From positions 1-21,030 of the forward strand of contig JASJQH010000215.1 of the NCBI GenBank assembly GCA_040143965.1: a stretch of 21,030 bases of DNA, read 5' to 3'. Positions 1 through 11,303 of the stretch are shown one piece after another. The DNA is from Basidiobolus ranarum. Its lineage: Eukaryota > Basidiobolomycota > Basidiobolomycetes > Basidiobolales. The translations under genes and the position numbers were made by a program. Each line of letters opens with the position of its first letter. The stretch's first letter is position 1. The notes beneath the pieces are model-generated. The model did no database searches. It saw nothing but the letters and a program-made list of their open reading frames with translations, and was not told the DNA's origin.

Positions 1-1420
1 CTGCCATCATTATCAACGAGCTAAGATAACCGTTAGAGATGGCGAATAGTAGGAGGAACATCATATATACGTAGTCATTCCCAATGATTAGTGGTAGGTA
101 GTTTTGGCCATTGAATTTGAGATTACTAGTTAGAAAGATTGGTATAAATATAATACGTCCAAGCGAGCCTAGTAATAATTTTCTTTCGTTCGTAAATACG
201 AAATATTCGTTACTAGGCAAACCCCTTCCAATCCAATCTCCTAGATTGAATACCAGAAAGTGAAACTCGATAAATAGCTCTTTGAATAGACCTTGACCGT
301 AAGAGGCTCTAATTTTAGACGTGATAGATGGGAACAACCCAAGTGTGACAAGAAATATCAGAATTATAGCAAATACGAGTGATCGAACAGAGTAGAAAGT
401 CTGTGAAATTGTTTGTCTGTTGTTGACTGAATTTGCCCGAGGATTGTTGCGCTGACTTTCCTCCAAAGCACTCTTTTGGGCTATATAGAACTCGAATAAT
501 GGTTGCCGCTCCAACACGTAGTAAGATCCAAGCGAAATCACTGCAACCAATAGTGAGCATATAAAGTATAGAAAGACTCGATATTGAAGTGCATCATCTC
601 CATTTCCAGTGCTACTTGAGTTCTTGGCAGCAATAGCACTGATGATTTGAGTAGCTGCTACAGAAGTTCCTACAAACCCTTGCCCGCTTAAATCACAATG
701 TCAATCATTGAGTGATAATCTAATTTTATAAGTGAATGAGGAATATGTTACCTCATGACAGCCTGCATATATATCGGTGCGAAGTCAGATACTAAACCAA
801 ATACTGCATTTTGTAAATATGATGTGGTGGCTCCAGAAATAACTAGCAATACCATCACTAGATAGAAAGAAGCTTCGGCAGTGATTTGTGAATTTAACAC
901 TAAGTAGATACATAAAGCGAATATCAAGACGTTGATGACGAGAGAACTGACGATTCTACGGGGGAAATTTGCCTAATAGAATTTTAAGTATGGGTTCAAG
1001 AGCATTACTGATTATTTGACTAACCTCTTTCTGAGTTACCAAAGCCCAAGTTAAGAAACCAAGGTTTGAAGTCATGAAACATACTGAAAAGTAATTTTGG
1101 AAATTGTTGGCGTACGCGGATCCTTGAAACTTCAAATGAAAATATTCTGAAGCCGTTATGAAAACTAGAAGACTTTGTAAGTATACATGAAGATCTCCAA
1201 CAAATTGTTATGAATTTAAGCTAATACCGTTCCAAGGCAACAACATGGCAGCTCCTTGTAAAAGGAAAATAAAATATACCAAACGATAATGATCAGGGGG
1301 AGGCTGTAGTAAAGGTACAGGGATTAACTCTTCTTCAGAGTCAATATCAAAATCGTCTTCTGTAGGTTGAACATAATCTCTGTGTGTAATTTTAGACGCC
1401 ATTATGGGGTCAGTTTCCAT
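1..1420 (-). CDS. FUN26: Equilibrative nucleoside transporter, FUN26/ENT family (5' four exons; 3' end beyond the window)
   Basis: Integral membrane carrier of the SLC29/ENT family, which moves nucleosides or nucleobases; the yeast homologue Fun26 acts in the vacuolar membrane. The exons I place are 1228-1420, 1025-1164, 752-972 and 1-686 (minus strand), joined by introns of about 50-65 nt with all phases consistent and no frame break. About 413 residues are visible. The acidic, soluble N-terminus (residues 1-45) precedes TM1 with the ENT hallmark LLQGAAMLLPWN (53-64). Exon 2 continues directly as VFITASEYF. Exon 3 carries SYLQNAVFGL, another family signature. Exon 4 has a hydrophilic loop after TM6, then FNLGDWIGR near residues 331-339 and NGYLSS just before the window edge. 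The start is chosen at 1420 (METDP); an in-frame ATG at 1402 (MASK) is an alternative. The missing piece should be the last one or two helices. Family assignment is firm; substrate and membrane are inferred from homologues. Confidence 0.92.
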
Positions 1421-4416
1421 ATTATAGGTTGAACAGAGATAGAGTTCTTTATAGTAAATACAGGTTAAGGTGTGATAAGAGCAGAAAAGAAAGGACAAAA
1501 TGGATTAATTTACAAATGTTTGAATTTTATAGGAGAATTTATGGCGCAACACTTGATGATGTAGTCACTAAAATGATCAAACCCTCTAAGGAATTTTGTG
1601 ACTCTATTCGCACCCTTATTAGTAATTTGGCTCTTATGACTGCCTTTAGTATATGTGCTTGTAGTGATTCGCCATAGCATATTGGATGATCAGTATGGAA
1701 TTCAGGTGTAACAGGCATTCAATTATTTCTTGAAATTGATATATCACCTCTCCTAAGCTTTGGCCTAGTAATATATTCATCCACAATTACATTTAGTGCT
1801 GTTTCTTTCCTTCTCGATTGTTCGAAGCTCTAGACTGCATGAATGTGAGAAGCTTTGAAAATCTTGAGTTGACTTTGTTCGAATATAACATATGTTTTTG
1901 CAAGTTATGACTAAAATAGCCATTTTTAAGCCAGCAATATCCTAATATCACGGGTTAGTTTCCGTGACTAGTTCAAGAACCAGTAGGAGTTTTAATCAGA
2001 GTTTCCATTGATGCATGCTTAGTTGGCGAATATATTTGGCAGCAGAGAAGATTCATGTGAACAAGCATCAGAATATATCAGAGTCATCTCATTTGACGGT
2101 GTATATAGAAAAACAAGACAGCCTGTAGCAGTTGAGCCTGACGACGAAATGAAAGTATATGATTATATTTCATCGTTCCTTCTCAGCAAACCAGCGTTCT
2201 TTTTTGGAAGTGTGGTAGTTACTCTAACTCACGTGCCAACCCCTAAACCTACCCCGAGTTGGCTTTAAATTGAGATGCATAAGATCTGTTATACTAGAGC
2301 TCAACTGAACCTACGGACAAAAGATGTGTTCCCGTGATACAGAACATCTGGCAATGTGTAAAATATTCCAGGAGAAACAAGGCACAGCCGTATTGTTGTG
2401 ATAATACACCTTAACGATGAAAAAAGTGCTTGATCTATTTGTTCTGAGTGTTCAACGTTCTGTGTCAACAGTATGAGACATCAGAGTTGCTTACCTCTTA
2501 TTGGTAGATGATAAAACGGGCCATGCTATATGGCATCAAATTAACCTGATGCGTACCAAGAAGATACGTCTCCACTCGTGGGAAGCTCTGGTGACTGACC
2601 TTGAAGTGGTACTCATAATCTTCACTATAACAAGTAGTAATCGAGGAATATAGGTGAAATCACTAACAATACTCATGGATCTGAATAAATGGAGTTGATA
2701 AGTCATAGTTGGTCATACCAATACAATTAGCTTAGCTGGATGAAACATATTGTACCCCTGAGGTTTCGAAGACACAATTAACATCGGGCCTCGATTTGAC
2801 CACCAAATTGGATCATTTATTTATGAAAAAGAGCTAGTTTTTGTAGGTTAGAGTATGGAGATATTGATACAATACCAAAGTAGCAAGCATCCGTCAATCT
2901 TAGCTACCAGGATAACTTTGCTCAATGATTCTTTGCTGGGATTGTTGAAGTGCGTACCTAAATACGTACATATTTTATATCGCGTATTTATAGTGTATTT
3001 GAGCAGCATTGAGAGGTTAAATTCGAGGTACCTTGAGAATAGAACTCTCAAGCCAACACAAAATTCTTCAAATATTAGCTCATATCCCTGAACACTCTGG
3101 ACATACATTCTAGTCATTTCTCTTCGTCCCACTACCTGATATCATACTATATGACAACGTTTTGTACTGAGCAATCATATCCTCAACACTTGTAGTAAAT
3201 GAATAGTTGTAACATGCATGGCACTGACAAGATTTCAAAGGAACTGCAGGCTGCTTGAAGTAGAATGGTTATCCAAGGTTAGCAAGTCATACAATGTGAT
3301 TAGGGGGAACTTGGTATTTCTGCTGAGCTGAAGTTTTGCACATACAGATCTTGAGGGGTTTCGTAACTACCATTGAATATTTCGAAAACACAGGGTAGTA
3401 CTAATGCACAATCCGTAGTCTAATTTGTAATGTTGCCACTTTGGTGTATCTAGTATAAAGTATGCTTAGTAACTTCCTCTTTTGATTATCGGGAGGAGTG
3501 ACCATATATAGGAGTACCGTAATTAATGTATCTCAAAGGCTATTCATGTACATGTACATTCCGCTAACCCTGTTTTGAAACGAGTTAAACTACAAGATTC
3601 GTTTATTTCTTTGGCCTTTTATATATTCTCAAATCGATTCGGATCTTGTGCGAGCTGTGCTGAATGACTTAAAAGCACTTCCAAATAAACACATTCACTG
3701 TAGCTGAACTATATGTCAATCATCTTCCATAATAGCTGTACTTTAACCAACATTATTCATAGAGTTTCTTAAAGCTGGACTCAGCTTTTGGGCGTACCAG
3801 AAATGGTTAGCAATGTAAATAATGCTGATGAGAATTCAAAAATAGAATCAATACTTACTCATTGGCGTTGCCAAGATTTTTCAATAACACTACTGAATAG
3901 CCAATCATCGGTAAATAAAGACTATATCAGTGAACTAACAAAGCCTGGATTGACACTCATTCTCCATCAACCATAGCATGAAATCAAAAGCTGATCTGAC
4001 TGTTAAGCACCCTCTTCAAGGTACACAGGATAACAACCTGTAAAGCATATCAAGATAGGATTCAGACACCCCCAGTCAACTCCTTACTTAAATTAATACA
4101 AAGATTCCTCTCATCATTAGCACAATATCATCGAATTTTTAAAGTACTTGATTGAATTCGTTTATTTTACTAAGGATTTGAAAAGGTGAAAAGTTTTCTT
4201 TTAAACCAAAATCAATAATATGGATCCATGATAATCTCGACTTTACAGATCCAACCTTATTCAATATATAACCTAATGATTAAATATCTGATATTTTGAT
4301 ATCTGTCATGGTATATACTACGTAGATTCAGTCTCGATTGCACTTTAGTATCTCTTCCCCTGAACCAAGCTTATCAGTAAAATATCACGCGTTGACTTTG
4401 GAAGTCACTTAAAAAT
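1421..4416. other. Intergenic region of about 3 kb without a supported gene
   Basis: This lies between the divergent starts of the transporter and VPS24 and so must hold both promoters. Two open stretches on the plus strand (about 2023-2268 and 3788-3976) could be exon remnants, because each is preceded by an acceptor-like AG and has a moderately protein-like composition. Neither begins with ATG, gives a recognisable domain or joins to another exon. A 14-bp perfect palindrome lies at 3546-3559. I see nothing else. Confidence 0.5.
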
Positions 4417-5317
4417 ATGATGAACCGTATACTAGGAAGACCACCACCACCTGAGGAATTGGTAATTGTTCTTTAAACATTGTCTACTTCTTGTCAACTC
4501 TTTTATCTTTACTTTATCTCCTTAAAAGAAACCATCTAAATATGCCAATTCTTACCATTTCTTCACTCGTTATCCATACACTTCAAAACATATAGGTACG
4601 CAAATGGCGACAAAGTATTCGGGCACAAGAGCGCACCTTAGATAGACAAATCCGAGGGATCGAGTCGGAAGAAGTGAAAATCAAACGGTCCATGAAGCAG
4701 TTAGCCAAGAAAAAAGATATTACTAATTGCAAGATGTTGGCCAAAGAACTTGTTCGCTCAAGAAAACAAAAAGATCGTATTCACACAAGTAAAGCTCAAT
4801 TAAATTCAATAGTGATGCAACTACAGCAGCAACTTGGTAAGTCCTCTCTATTTCAACCATTCTGTATATTTCCCCTTTATTCAATGGGTTCTTTTTCTTT
4901 GTATAGCCACTTTAAAAGTTGCCGGCTCTCTTCAAAAAAGTACCGAAGTGATGACTTTGGTTAACCGCTTGGTTAAACTACCAGAAATATCTCAATCTAT
5001 GGAGACTTTGGCTATGGAAATGACAAAAGTATTCTTCAATATTAACAATATGGGTCAAAAGACTTTTTTATTGATCGATTTTGCTTTTGTAGGCTGGTAT
5101 CATGGAAGAGATGATAGGTGATACATTGGACGCCTTTGAGGATGACGACATCGAAGAAGAAGCTGATGAGGAAGTCAATAAGGTACTATTCCAAGTTACT
5201 GAAGGTTTACTTGGAGAAGCCGCACCTGTTGGTGCACCACTTCAATCCGAAGCTGAACCTGAAGAAGAACCAGAACTTGATGAAATGCAAGCTAGATTAT
5301 CTGCATTACGTGCGTAA
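4417..5317 (+). CDS. VPS24: ESCRT-III subunit Vps24/CHMP3
   Basis: Core ESCRT-III subunit that co-polymerises with Snf7 and Vps2 on endosomes to drive multivesicular body budding and membrane scission. Exons 4417-4461, 4596-4836, 4907-5028 and 5093-5317 join in phase to 210 residues, close to the usual 210-225. The basic N-terminal helices are present ([20 protein letters not shown] from residue 16), followed by the conserved [10 protein letters not shown] and SKAQLNS hairpin region, then [12 protein letters not shown] and the KLPEI segment around the middle. After the third intron comes [18 protein letters not shown], then [16 protein letters not shown]. The acidic linker ends in a MIM1-type motif [12 protein letters not shown] (199-210), the Vps4 MIT-binding element. 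Two ATGs are adjacent at 4417 and 4420; the first is used. The first intron (134 nt) is longer than the others. An AATAAA lies at 5411-5416, a plausible 3'-end signal. Intact, with ordinary codon use. Confidence 0.94.
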
Positions 5318-6854
5318 ACATAAAATAGGCTAATGTTCATGTTCTTTATTTCTGATTAATTTTTCTTGTTTGTATTCAACCTTCCTCTACTTATCATGAA
5401 GTCAGTCCACAATAAATCATTGTCATAATTTATTACTTGGCATCATGTAATGTATACTCCCATATCCATTGTAAACTCTTTTATCTTCAATTTATGAAAA
5501 TTGGTTTTCTCTACGAAATGCATAAAACAGTAACGTGCTGAATACTTGGATAGAACATATGTGGAGAGCCAAAAACTCATTCAGGTCAGAATCATTCAAT
5601 AGTTTACTCAGAACAAAAACCATTTAACTTCAAAAAGTACTTGGTAATTGAGTAACATCATACTCTTTTATTATATGCTTCGACATACTTTCATCACGAT
5701 ATTGATCGAATATAACGGTTTCTATTGTCTTGTGCAGGCCACTTCACTTGTACGTCAGCAACCATCTTATTAGAAGGTCTGATGAGACTCATTATTATGT
5801 GGGATAGAAATATCGGTTTCAAATGGATATCAATCGCAAAACTTTAATATACACCTTGTAAACAATCAATTCAAAAAACCAACATATGGGTTTACTTGAC
5901 ATGACTTACCTCATCAACTCACTTGTCAGACCATACCTATAGTGACGATTTGTCTACATAGCTACAGCGCCAATCCCCATATATCACCTTATCTTGGTTG
6001 TATCCGTAGCCACACCAACGGCCTCGTTTGAAATCGGCTCACATTCTCTAATGGTTATACCAGAAGCCAGTGGTTGCCTCTCATGTGATGAGTAACAGAA
6101 CACCCATCACACTGCTGCAACTATATGAGGCCTTGAAACTGGTTCTATGAAGGATAATAACCAATATAGCCTAACAATTTAGCCGCAATAATGTGTTGAT
6201 ATGCAAGAATATTCGCATCATTGACTACCAATTCGGGGCTCATTCCAGCAGATAACCATTCAACATGAATCTCATGACATTATTTCGTGAATACTGCGAC
6301 ACCCTTCTCTATTTATGGATTTCTTGGAAAATACTTAATTTAGTCACCAATGGATGAATATTTTCACGAACCCCATGATATGTTTGAAATTCGTGAATTT
6401 ACCAATGAAATAAACTCTCGATTTTGGGGTTGCGATGGATTTTTAAAGTACTTTTACTTAATACAGCATGAGAACGAGCCACCATTGTTCCTCGTGGCCG
6501 ATGGTGCATGGGCATGAAGGGTGGGAGAGGATGGTGGTGATTCCCATTTTTCTATCCGGTAGAAATATCGAAGTAGCATGCGTGTTGTAACAGAGCACGC
6601 GCATTATAGAAGTAAATGTCGAGGATTGGCATAGCGCGAATTATGTTACAATACCTAGCAAAATTTAGGTCATACGTTATATCACAACAAAAGTTAAGCG
6701 TATAGATAGGTTCAAAAAAGTGGAGCGCTGTTAGGTCAGGTTGCGGAAAGTTGTTGAATCAAAGGGCAGAAGGCGGATGAAGATGCAAATAGCGATGCGA
6801 GTGGAAATATAATGGCTTACAATGTGCTACAAATAATGAAATCTCAGCATAATA
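5318..6854. other. Convergent intergenic region, no gene seen
   Basis: This 1.5 kb lies between the 3' ends of VPS24 and the Reg1-like gene. It contains the presumed 3' UTRs and short AT-rich stretches. No ATG-initiated frame of credible length, tRNA-like fold or obvious repeat was noticed. Confidence 0.5.
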
Positions 6855-7793
6855 TTAAAATATGCTAGTATTGAGGATTGTTGCGGACAACCATGATACA
6901 ATATCATATAAGTTATTGGCAACGGTAGCGCATTTATCGAATGTTAACAACATCTCCGAGGTTTGGGATGTTATTTCTTGACCTCCCTCATCAGAAGCTA
7001 CCCAGTAATCCTTTTCGAATATACCCAATTCATCTTCATCATATGCTGATAATATATCTGTGGAAGAGGACCAAGGATACTGATTTTCTCGGATGATAGG
7101 CTCCGGCTTTAACTTCGTTGGCTGAATTTTTAGAATAGTCGAGAAGGATTTACGAGTTGGATGCGTATGAAATATAATGCCTTCTTCATCTTCGCTAACA
7201 TCATCCTCATCCGAGCTAATGGCAACACATTGTTCTACTTGATTATTAAATCTCAGCTTAGGTCGATTGTCCTCGACTTTGATGGACTCTGGTCGTTCAA
7301 AAGACCCGACTTTACGAAGAAATACGGCAGATTTGGAAAGAGGTATGCGATTTAAAAACAAATCGCTAGAGTTGACCTTCTTAAGGACTGGTTTGAGTCC
7401 ACTAGGAGAGGTGGGAGACTTTAAGCATTCAGTATGAAGGATATTCCTATTTTGGGTATGGAAAGGTCCATATAGCCAAGTGATATCACTGTCTTTGAGC
7501 CTACATAAGCAAGAATGAGTTAATTGTACCAAGTATAAAAAGTCGTTTAAGAAATCTTACCAATTGAGCGATTCAGGAGTGACCGTTAAAAGGTTATTCC
7601 TTTGTTTTGCCCAGCTTCTCCAACAGGCATTCTCTAGGCGCGAACCATTATCAAGAGTTTTTTTTGATTTGGCAATGATTCTCCAAGACGCTGTAAGGTC
7701 TTCTTCTGTCCAGTTGTGAGATAGGTAGTCAACACAGACAGAGGGCTGTTCGGCAGGTATGGATTCCGAATATGACAGGTCGATGTGTTCCAT
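6855..7793 (-). CDS. Reg1/Hex2-like regulatory subunit of protein phosphatase 1 (DUF1752 N-terminus)
   Basis: Probable targeting subunit for the PP1 catalytic subunit (Glc7), of the kind that controls glucose repression through Snf1 in yeast. Two exons, 7561-7793 and 6855-7500, with a 60-nt intron (GTAAGA...TATGTAG), give 292 residues. Residues about 30-68 match the DUF1752 pattern found at the start of several fungal nutrient regulators (WRIIAKSKK, then RLENACWRSWAKQRN). The intron interrupts the conserved block that continues as LKDSDITWLYGPF (79-91). Next come LKPVLKK near 113-119 and KLRFNNQVEQC at about 159-169. That last block fits the RVxF-like PP1-docking segment of Reg1 proteins, which in homologues reads HIHFN..VEQC. 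An acidic serine patch SSDEDDVSEDEEG follows at about 173-185. The protein is shorter than many Reg1 orthologues, and the C-terminal half is poorly conserved by eye. The ATG at 7793 is chosen because the DUF1752 block follows at the usual distance. Specific pathway role is inferred. Confidence 0.78.
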
Positions 7794-8299
7794 CGTGTAT
7801 GATTGACGTTGTGTAGTTATGAGAGTTAGAGGGTAAGATGAAGAAGCTTCAATATAAATATGAGGCTTTGAGTGTGATAATTGATCTTTAATGGAGAGTA
7901 AAAGTGGTTTCTCAAAAGAGTTAAGAGTGAGGATTAGACAAACTCATTAAACGACTCTGGAGAGGCGTTGTAGAAGTTCGGATAAGTAAGATCAGACTGT
8001 AGAGTGAACGACTAACAAGAGGGGAGAATTGAAATTTATATATCAGAGGAAGCGTATTGATTTGAAAATAGGGTGATAAGATTGTACTCGTTACCAACGA
8101 CCGATGATTCGACAAATACGGTATTAGAATTTGAAAGTTTTGAGAAAGAATAGCCTTCAGATGATAAAAGATAAGATGAAAGAGGGAGTGTGATAGAAAT
8201 TGAAATGGGTGAACGATGATTTGCTAGGTAGCCGGAACAGGTTTCAGTGTGCTTTACATTCAGTTGATGGAACATTATTCTCGATTTAATATGACAAAA
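7794..8299. promoter_or_regulatory. Upstream region of the Reg1-like gene
   Basis: About 500 nt 5' of the Reg1-like start (minus strand). The segment contains purine-rich runs on the plus strand and several minus-strand open frames without credible protein content. It presumably holds the 5' UTR and promoter. No clear TATA element or repeat was identified. Confidence 0.35.
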
Positions 8300-8527
8300 C
8301 TAGTCAAATAAAGTTCGACTAGTGAGTTGGACAAAACCAACAGCTATATTAAATCCTTTTTTGATAAGCAATGATTTCTTAGCGAGCGCAAGAAACCGAC
8401 TTTGGCCGTGGTGTTTGAAATACTTGTCTGATACTGATCCAATATCTTTCGAAGGCGACGCACACCCAAGGTTATTCGGATGCGATGGCTCAGCATATTC
8501 TGAACCCGGAGGTCGTTGGCGTTCCAT
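8300..8527 (-). CDS. Hypothetical open frame, possibly the last exon of the upstream unrecognised gene
   Basis: An ATG-initiated frame of 75 residues, rich in Pro/Ser at its start (MERQRPPGSEYAEPSHPNN) and with a basic middle (FLALAKKSLLIKKGF). No signal peptide or domain is recognised. It sits on the same strand as, and 3' of, the exon-like frames at 8.8-10.4 kb, so it could be a terminal exon, but I could not find a convincing splice joining them. An overlapping frame on the same strand (8344-8616) is also open, which weakens the case. An inverted repeat ACTAGTC...GACTAGT lies at about 8299-8323, over its stop codon. It may be chance. Confidence 0.22.
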   Translation of the reverse strand: MERQRPPGSEYAEPSHPNNLGCASPSKDIGSVSDKYFKHHGQSRFLALAKKSLLIKKGFNIAVGFVQLTSRTLFD

Positions 8528-8848
8528 GGTTTAACCTCAATCTCTATGGTTCTATGAATAAACAATGATCTGATCCCACTTTCAGTCATCGCTCTCTGTT
8601 TATGTCTGAAAGCCAATGATCATAGAAAATCCATCGTGGCATCATTCTGGTATGTTTCATTGAGCCTAATTAGGCCGTGACAATGGAGAGTGTGGCCTTA
8701 GTTGCCCTAATCAACTAATTTAGAGCTTGCACTTGCTTAAGTTTGCCGCATTAGTGAGCTTACTCCCTGCGATCATACTTAATCTCAAACATCATGGTTC
8801 AGGGTCACTCGGTAGGGCATATTGGTTAGTCAGATTCATTAAGTATAT

Positions 8849-10358
8849 TTACGACATCGCCTCACAGAGTGCTATTGTTGACAGTGTTCCACAGTTCGGA
8901 AGAACTTGGGCTGATCTTGGTAAAGTATGGGCATGCAGGAGCAACCAGCGCAGCACTGCAGCCTCAATTGACAAGATACGACAATCCATTCCATCTGATG
9001 CTGCAAATCCCACGTCACACAGCTTAGCTTGAAGTCCATATGCTCTGACTAGGTCTATATTTATCTTTATCTTACTAGAGTCTCTGAGAGAAACCGCGCG
9101 TGAGGGCTCATCCCAAAGTCTCCTTTCCGACCAAACCTCTGCACAAAGTTGAGCCAAAGGGTGTTTACGGAAGGCATGATGTAGCTGAATAAATCAAGTT
9201 TATCTTACTGTATGGTTAACATGCATTTTGAATCAATGATGAAACTTCTCAGATCGGGTGATTCGCTATCGGTTAAGTCTCATGCTGAACCTAGCCACTC
9301 TAGATACTGAAAATGAACTCACACTACTAAATGATTCAAGCTGACGATTGTGTCAATAAATTCTGGACAAGATAGTAGGCAAGCTGGAGTGTAGCAAGAA
9401 GCTGTAAAGCGCCAGTGAGTTTCAATACCTGCTGTATGATATCAAGATCTGACTCTTACCAGCTCCACACGCCAACTTTACAGAGCCGTAGCCACTGTTG
9501 ATTCTTGATCCGAAATCATGAAGTAATCCGGATAGAGTGGGATCATCGTTTACCAGGGAATGGGCACATACGTGGAAAACGAACTCCATATTCCATATCA
9601 GTATTTGAAGGTAGCCAAGCTTGAAAATTAACCGGATGGCAAAGGAGTGCAGCGAAGCACGTAATCTTCATGGCTCTATCCGACCTCAAACATCATCAAT
9701 AGGCAAACTCTTCTGAAAATACCAATTATCCGTGAACCGAAAGTCGCCGGATCACGGCCATTTGAAACCAAAGGATCAAACCCTCACATTTCCAAAGTCA
9801 ACACAACTCTTGCGGTATTGTTCCCATTGCCAGATTGGATGGTAACAGTATCTCCTGGGTCATCAAGAAAGGCCATATCTAGACCTCTAAAGCAAATTGA
9901 AATCCCAGATTCCTTCCAAAAGTGACTTCCTGCCAAGGTTGATCCGTACATAAACATCACTCCCTGCTTGATAATCAACAGAGAGGGAGAGAGAGCTTCG
10001 CACTCCAATTGCGTTACCACAATCCCCTCTCCACGTAAGCTGTACATGGTAAATTATATTTATATTGATTGCTGCTTAGATTTCTGTGATTCTCCAATCA
10101 AAATGTACACGCATCCTCACCATAATTTGCTTACTTGCCAATACTGTGTACACAATTGAAAGCAGTCGAAATCGCGTTAATAGAAAAGAATGCTACACAC
10201 ATAGCTATGTAGGCAATATTTCCAATCCCAGCAATGACTCTAGAAACTAGACCCTTATGATGTTTTGTCTCGGAACACGCTTTAGACAACAAAAGTGGCG
10301 GTTTGCACAAACAATCACAGTACCGGTTGGTTTTCAGTTCACATTTGGTATGTGATGT
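8849..10358 (-). CDS. Unrecognised multi-exon gene or gene remnant
   Basis: Four minus-strand segments splice in phase: 10135-10358, 9788-10039, 9460-9665 and 9323-9401, with donors GTAAGC, GTGAGG, GTAAGA and GTGAGT. The first reads KCELKTNRYCDCLCKPPLLL and then a hydrophobic stretch IAYIAMCVAFFSINAI. The second contains LSPSLLIIKQGVMFMYGS, SGISICFRGLDMAFLDDPGD and VTIQSGNGN. The third contains LVNDDPTLSGLLHDFGSRI. The fourth is Cys-rich (SCYTPACLLSCPEF). A further frame open for about 110 codons (8849-9180) reads LAQLCAEVWSERRLWDEPSR. I recognise no family. The third segment is also open in a second frame that begins with ATG, so the model is ambiguous there. No confident start codon was found. 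The in-phase joins over four exons argue against pure chance, but the ends are unresolved. It could be a lineage-specific gene, a mis-modelled one, or one in decay. Confidence 0.4.
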
Positions 10359-11259
10359 CTAAGTATCTGAAACCTAGATAATTGTACAAAGGAATCGAGC
10401 TACTCTGTCATTAATTCAGTTTCATTTGTATAGGAATCGCTATATATGATATCTTTCATATGCAATAGGAGGCAGTGCATGATGGTCAGATATCTATACA
10501 AGTTCTATCTTCTGGCCTTGTCGGAAAGCCCAATATTCCTCAGCTTAAATATAGTCTCAACGGAGCCAAGACGATAGGATTGATTTTCTACCTAGTCCAC
10601 AGCATCGGCTAAATATAGGTTACACCATTGCTTTCGACCATTAGAGTCTGATACTTGTTTCTGGTATGCGGCAGCCATTCACCTAGATATCTGAATTCTG
10701 TTTACTAATACAAGGTATTCCCCACATTTGCTTAACCTAAACGATCCCCAAACCAACACGATCACTTAAACACCATTTCGATCAAATTCATAAATATTGC
10801 TTTAAATAGCGTGATCAATCTTTATTGATTTCTTAGCTGCGTCTCACAATTGAGAATCTGGACTATACAGATGTAGTCTAATCAGTAAAGAGCGCTATTA
10901 TCTTTCTGAATCATTCAGATGTGCACTATGGTACCTGAGATTGTACTTAGCGCATGCCAATGATTTTACTAACACCACTACACTCATACATACCCATTGC
11001 TTTGACACACCTAGTTCAAGTACATAGAAATGCTTTACGATCTACGACCTTTGAAGTAAAACAAATTTCCGATCGAGGAATTATCATTTGCGATAAAACT
11101 ACGATCTGAGAGCAGTCGATTTAAGGTTAGCTGGTTCGAAGGAAATTTCTTACATGATGGACTAAAAGGTTACTGGCAATCATTGAGCCAGTAGCAAGGC
11201 ATGATCGACGGGAAGGGTGGCGCAATTACGAAAAGAAATATTGTCGACTATCCAGGTGT
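10359..11259. other. Intergenic stretch upstream of the SLX1-like gene
   Basis: Next to the unrecognised gene, on the minus strand, 10570-10676 is open from an ATG (MAAAYQKQVSDSNGRKQWCN) but is cut by in-frame TAG codons; it may be its decayed or mis-framed 5' part. The rest is AT-rich with no gene seen. A perfect 7-bp inverted repeat, TACTGGC/GCCAGTA with a 9-nt spacer, lies at 11171-11193. Confidence 0.35.
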
Positions 11260-11267
11260 TATAAAAG
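11260..11267 (+). promoter_or_regulatory. TATA box of the SLX1-like gene
   Basis: The sequence TATAAAAG ends 36 nt before the ATG at 11304. It is a consensus TATA element, but the spacing implies a very short 5' UTR. Functional status is inferred. Confidence 0.5.
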
Positions 11268-11303
11268 GCACGGGTAGTTGTTGACAATGGAATTGGGAAG
11301 AGA

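Noticed and set aside
1429-1677. Plus-strand open frame of 82 codons
   Set aside because: It runs antisense to and just upstream of the transporter's first exon, and has no domain. It is most likely a chance frame in the promoter region.
2023-2268. Plus-strand open frame with EYIRVISFDGVYR and VEPDDEMKVYDYI
   Set aside because: It does not begin with ATG, no splice partner was found and no family is recognised. Kept only as a possible exon remnant in the intergenic note.
3546-3559. 14-bp perfect palindrome ATGTACATGTACAT
   Set aside because: It is built of repeated GTAC units in AT-rich DNA, is not near a gene start and has no second copy noticed. Probably chance.
3788-3976. Plus-strand open frame ending in KPGLTLILHQP
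   Set aside because: It starts at TTG, has no recognisable motif and has no flanking exon.
8727-9032. Plus-strand open frame of 101 codons with a hydrophobic start resembling a signal peptide
   Set aside because: It begins at TTG rather than ATG and lies antisense to a longer minus-strand frame. The hydrophobic start is probably coincidental.
11130-11160. GGTTCGAAGG resembling a tRNA T-arm
   Set aside because: No acceptor stem, D-arm or anticodon arm can be placed around it.
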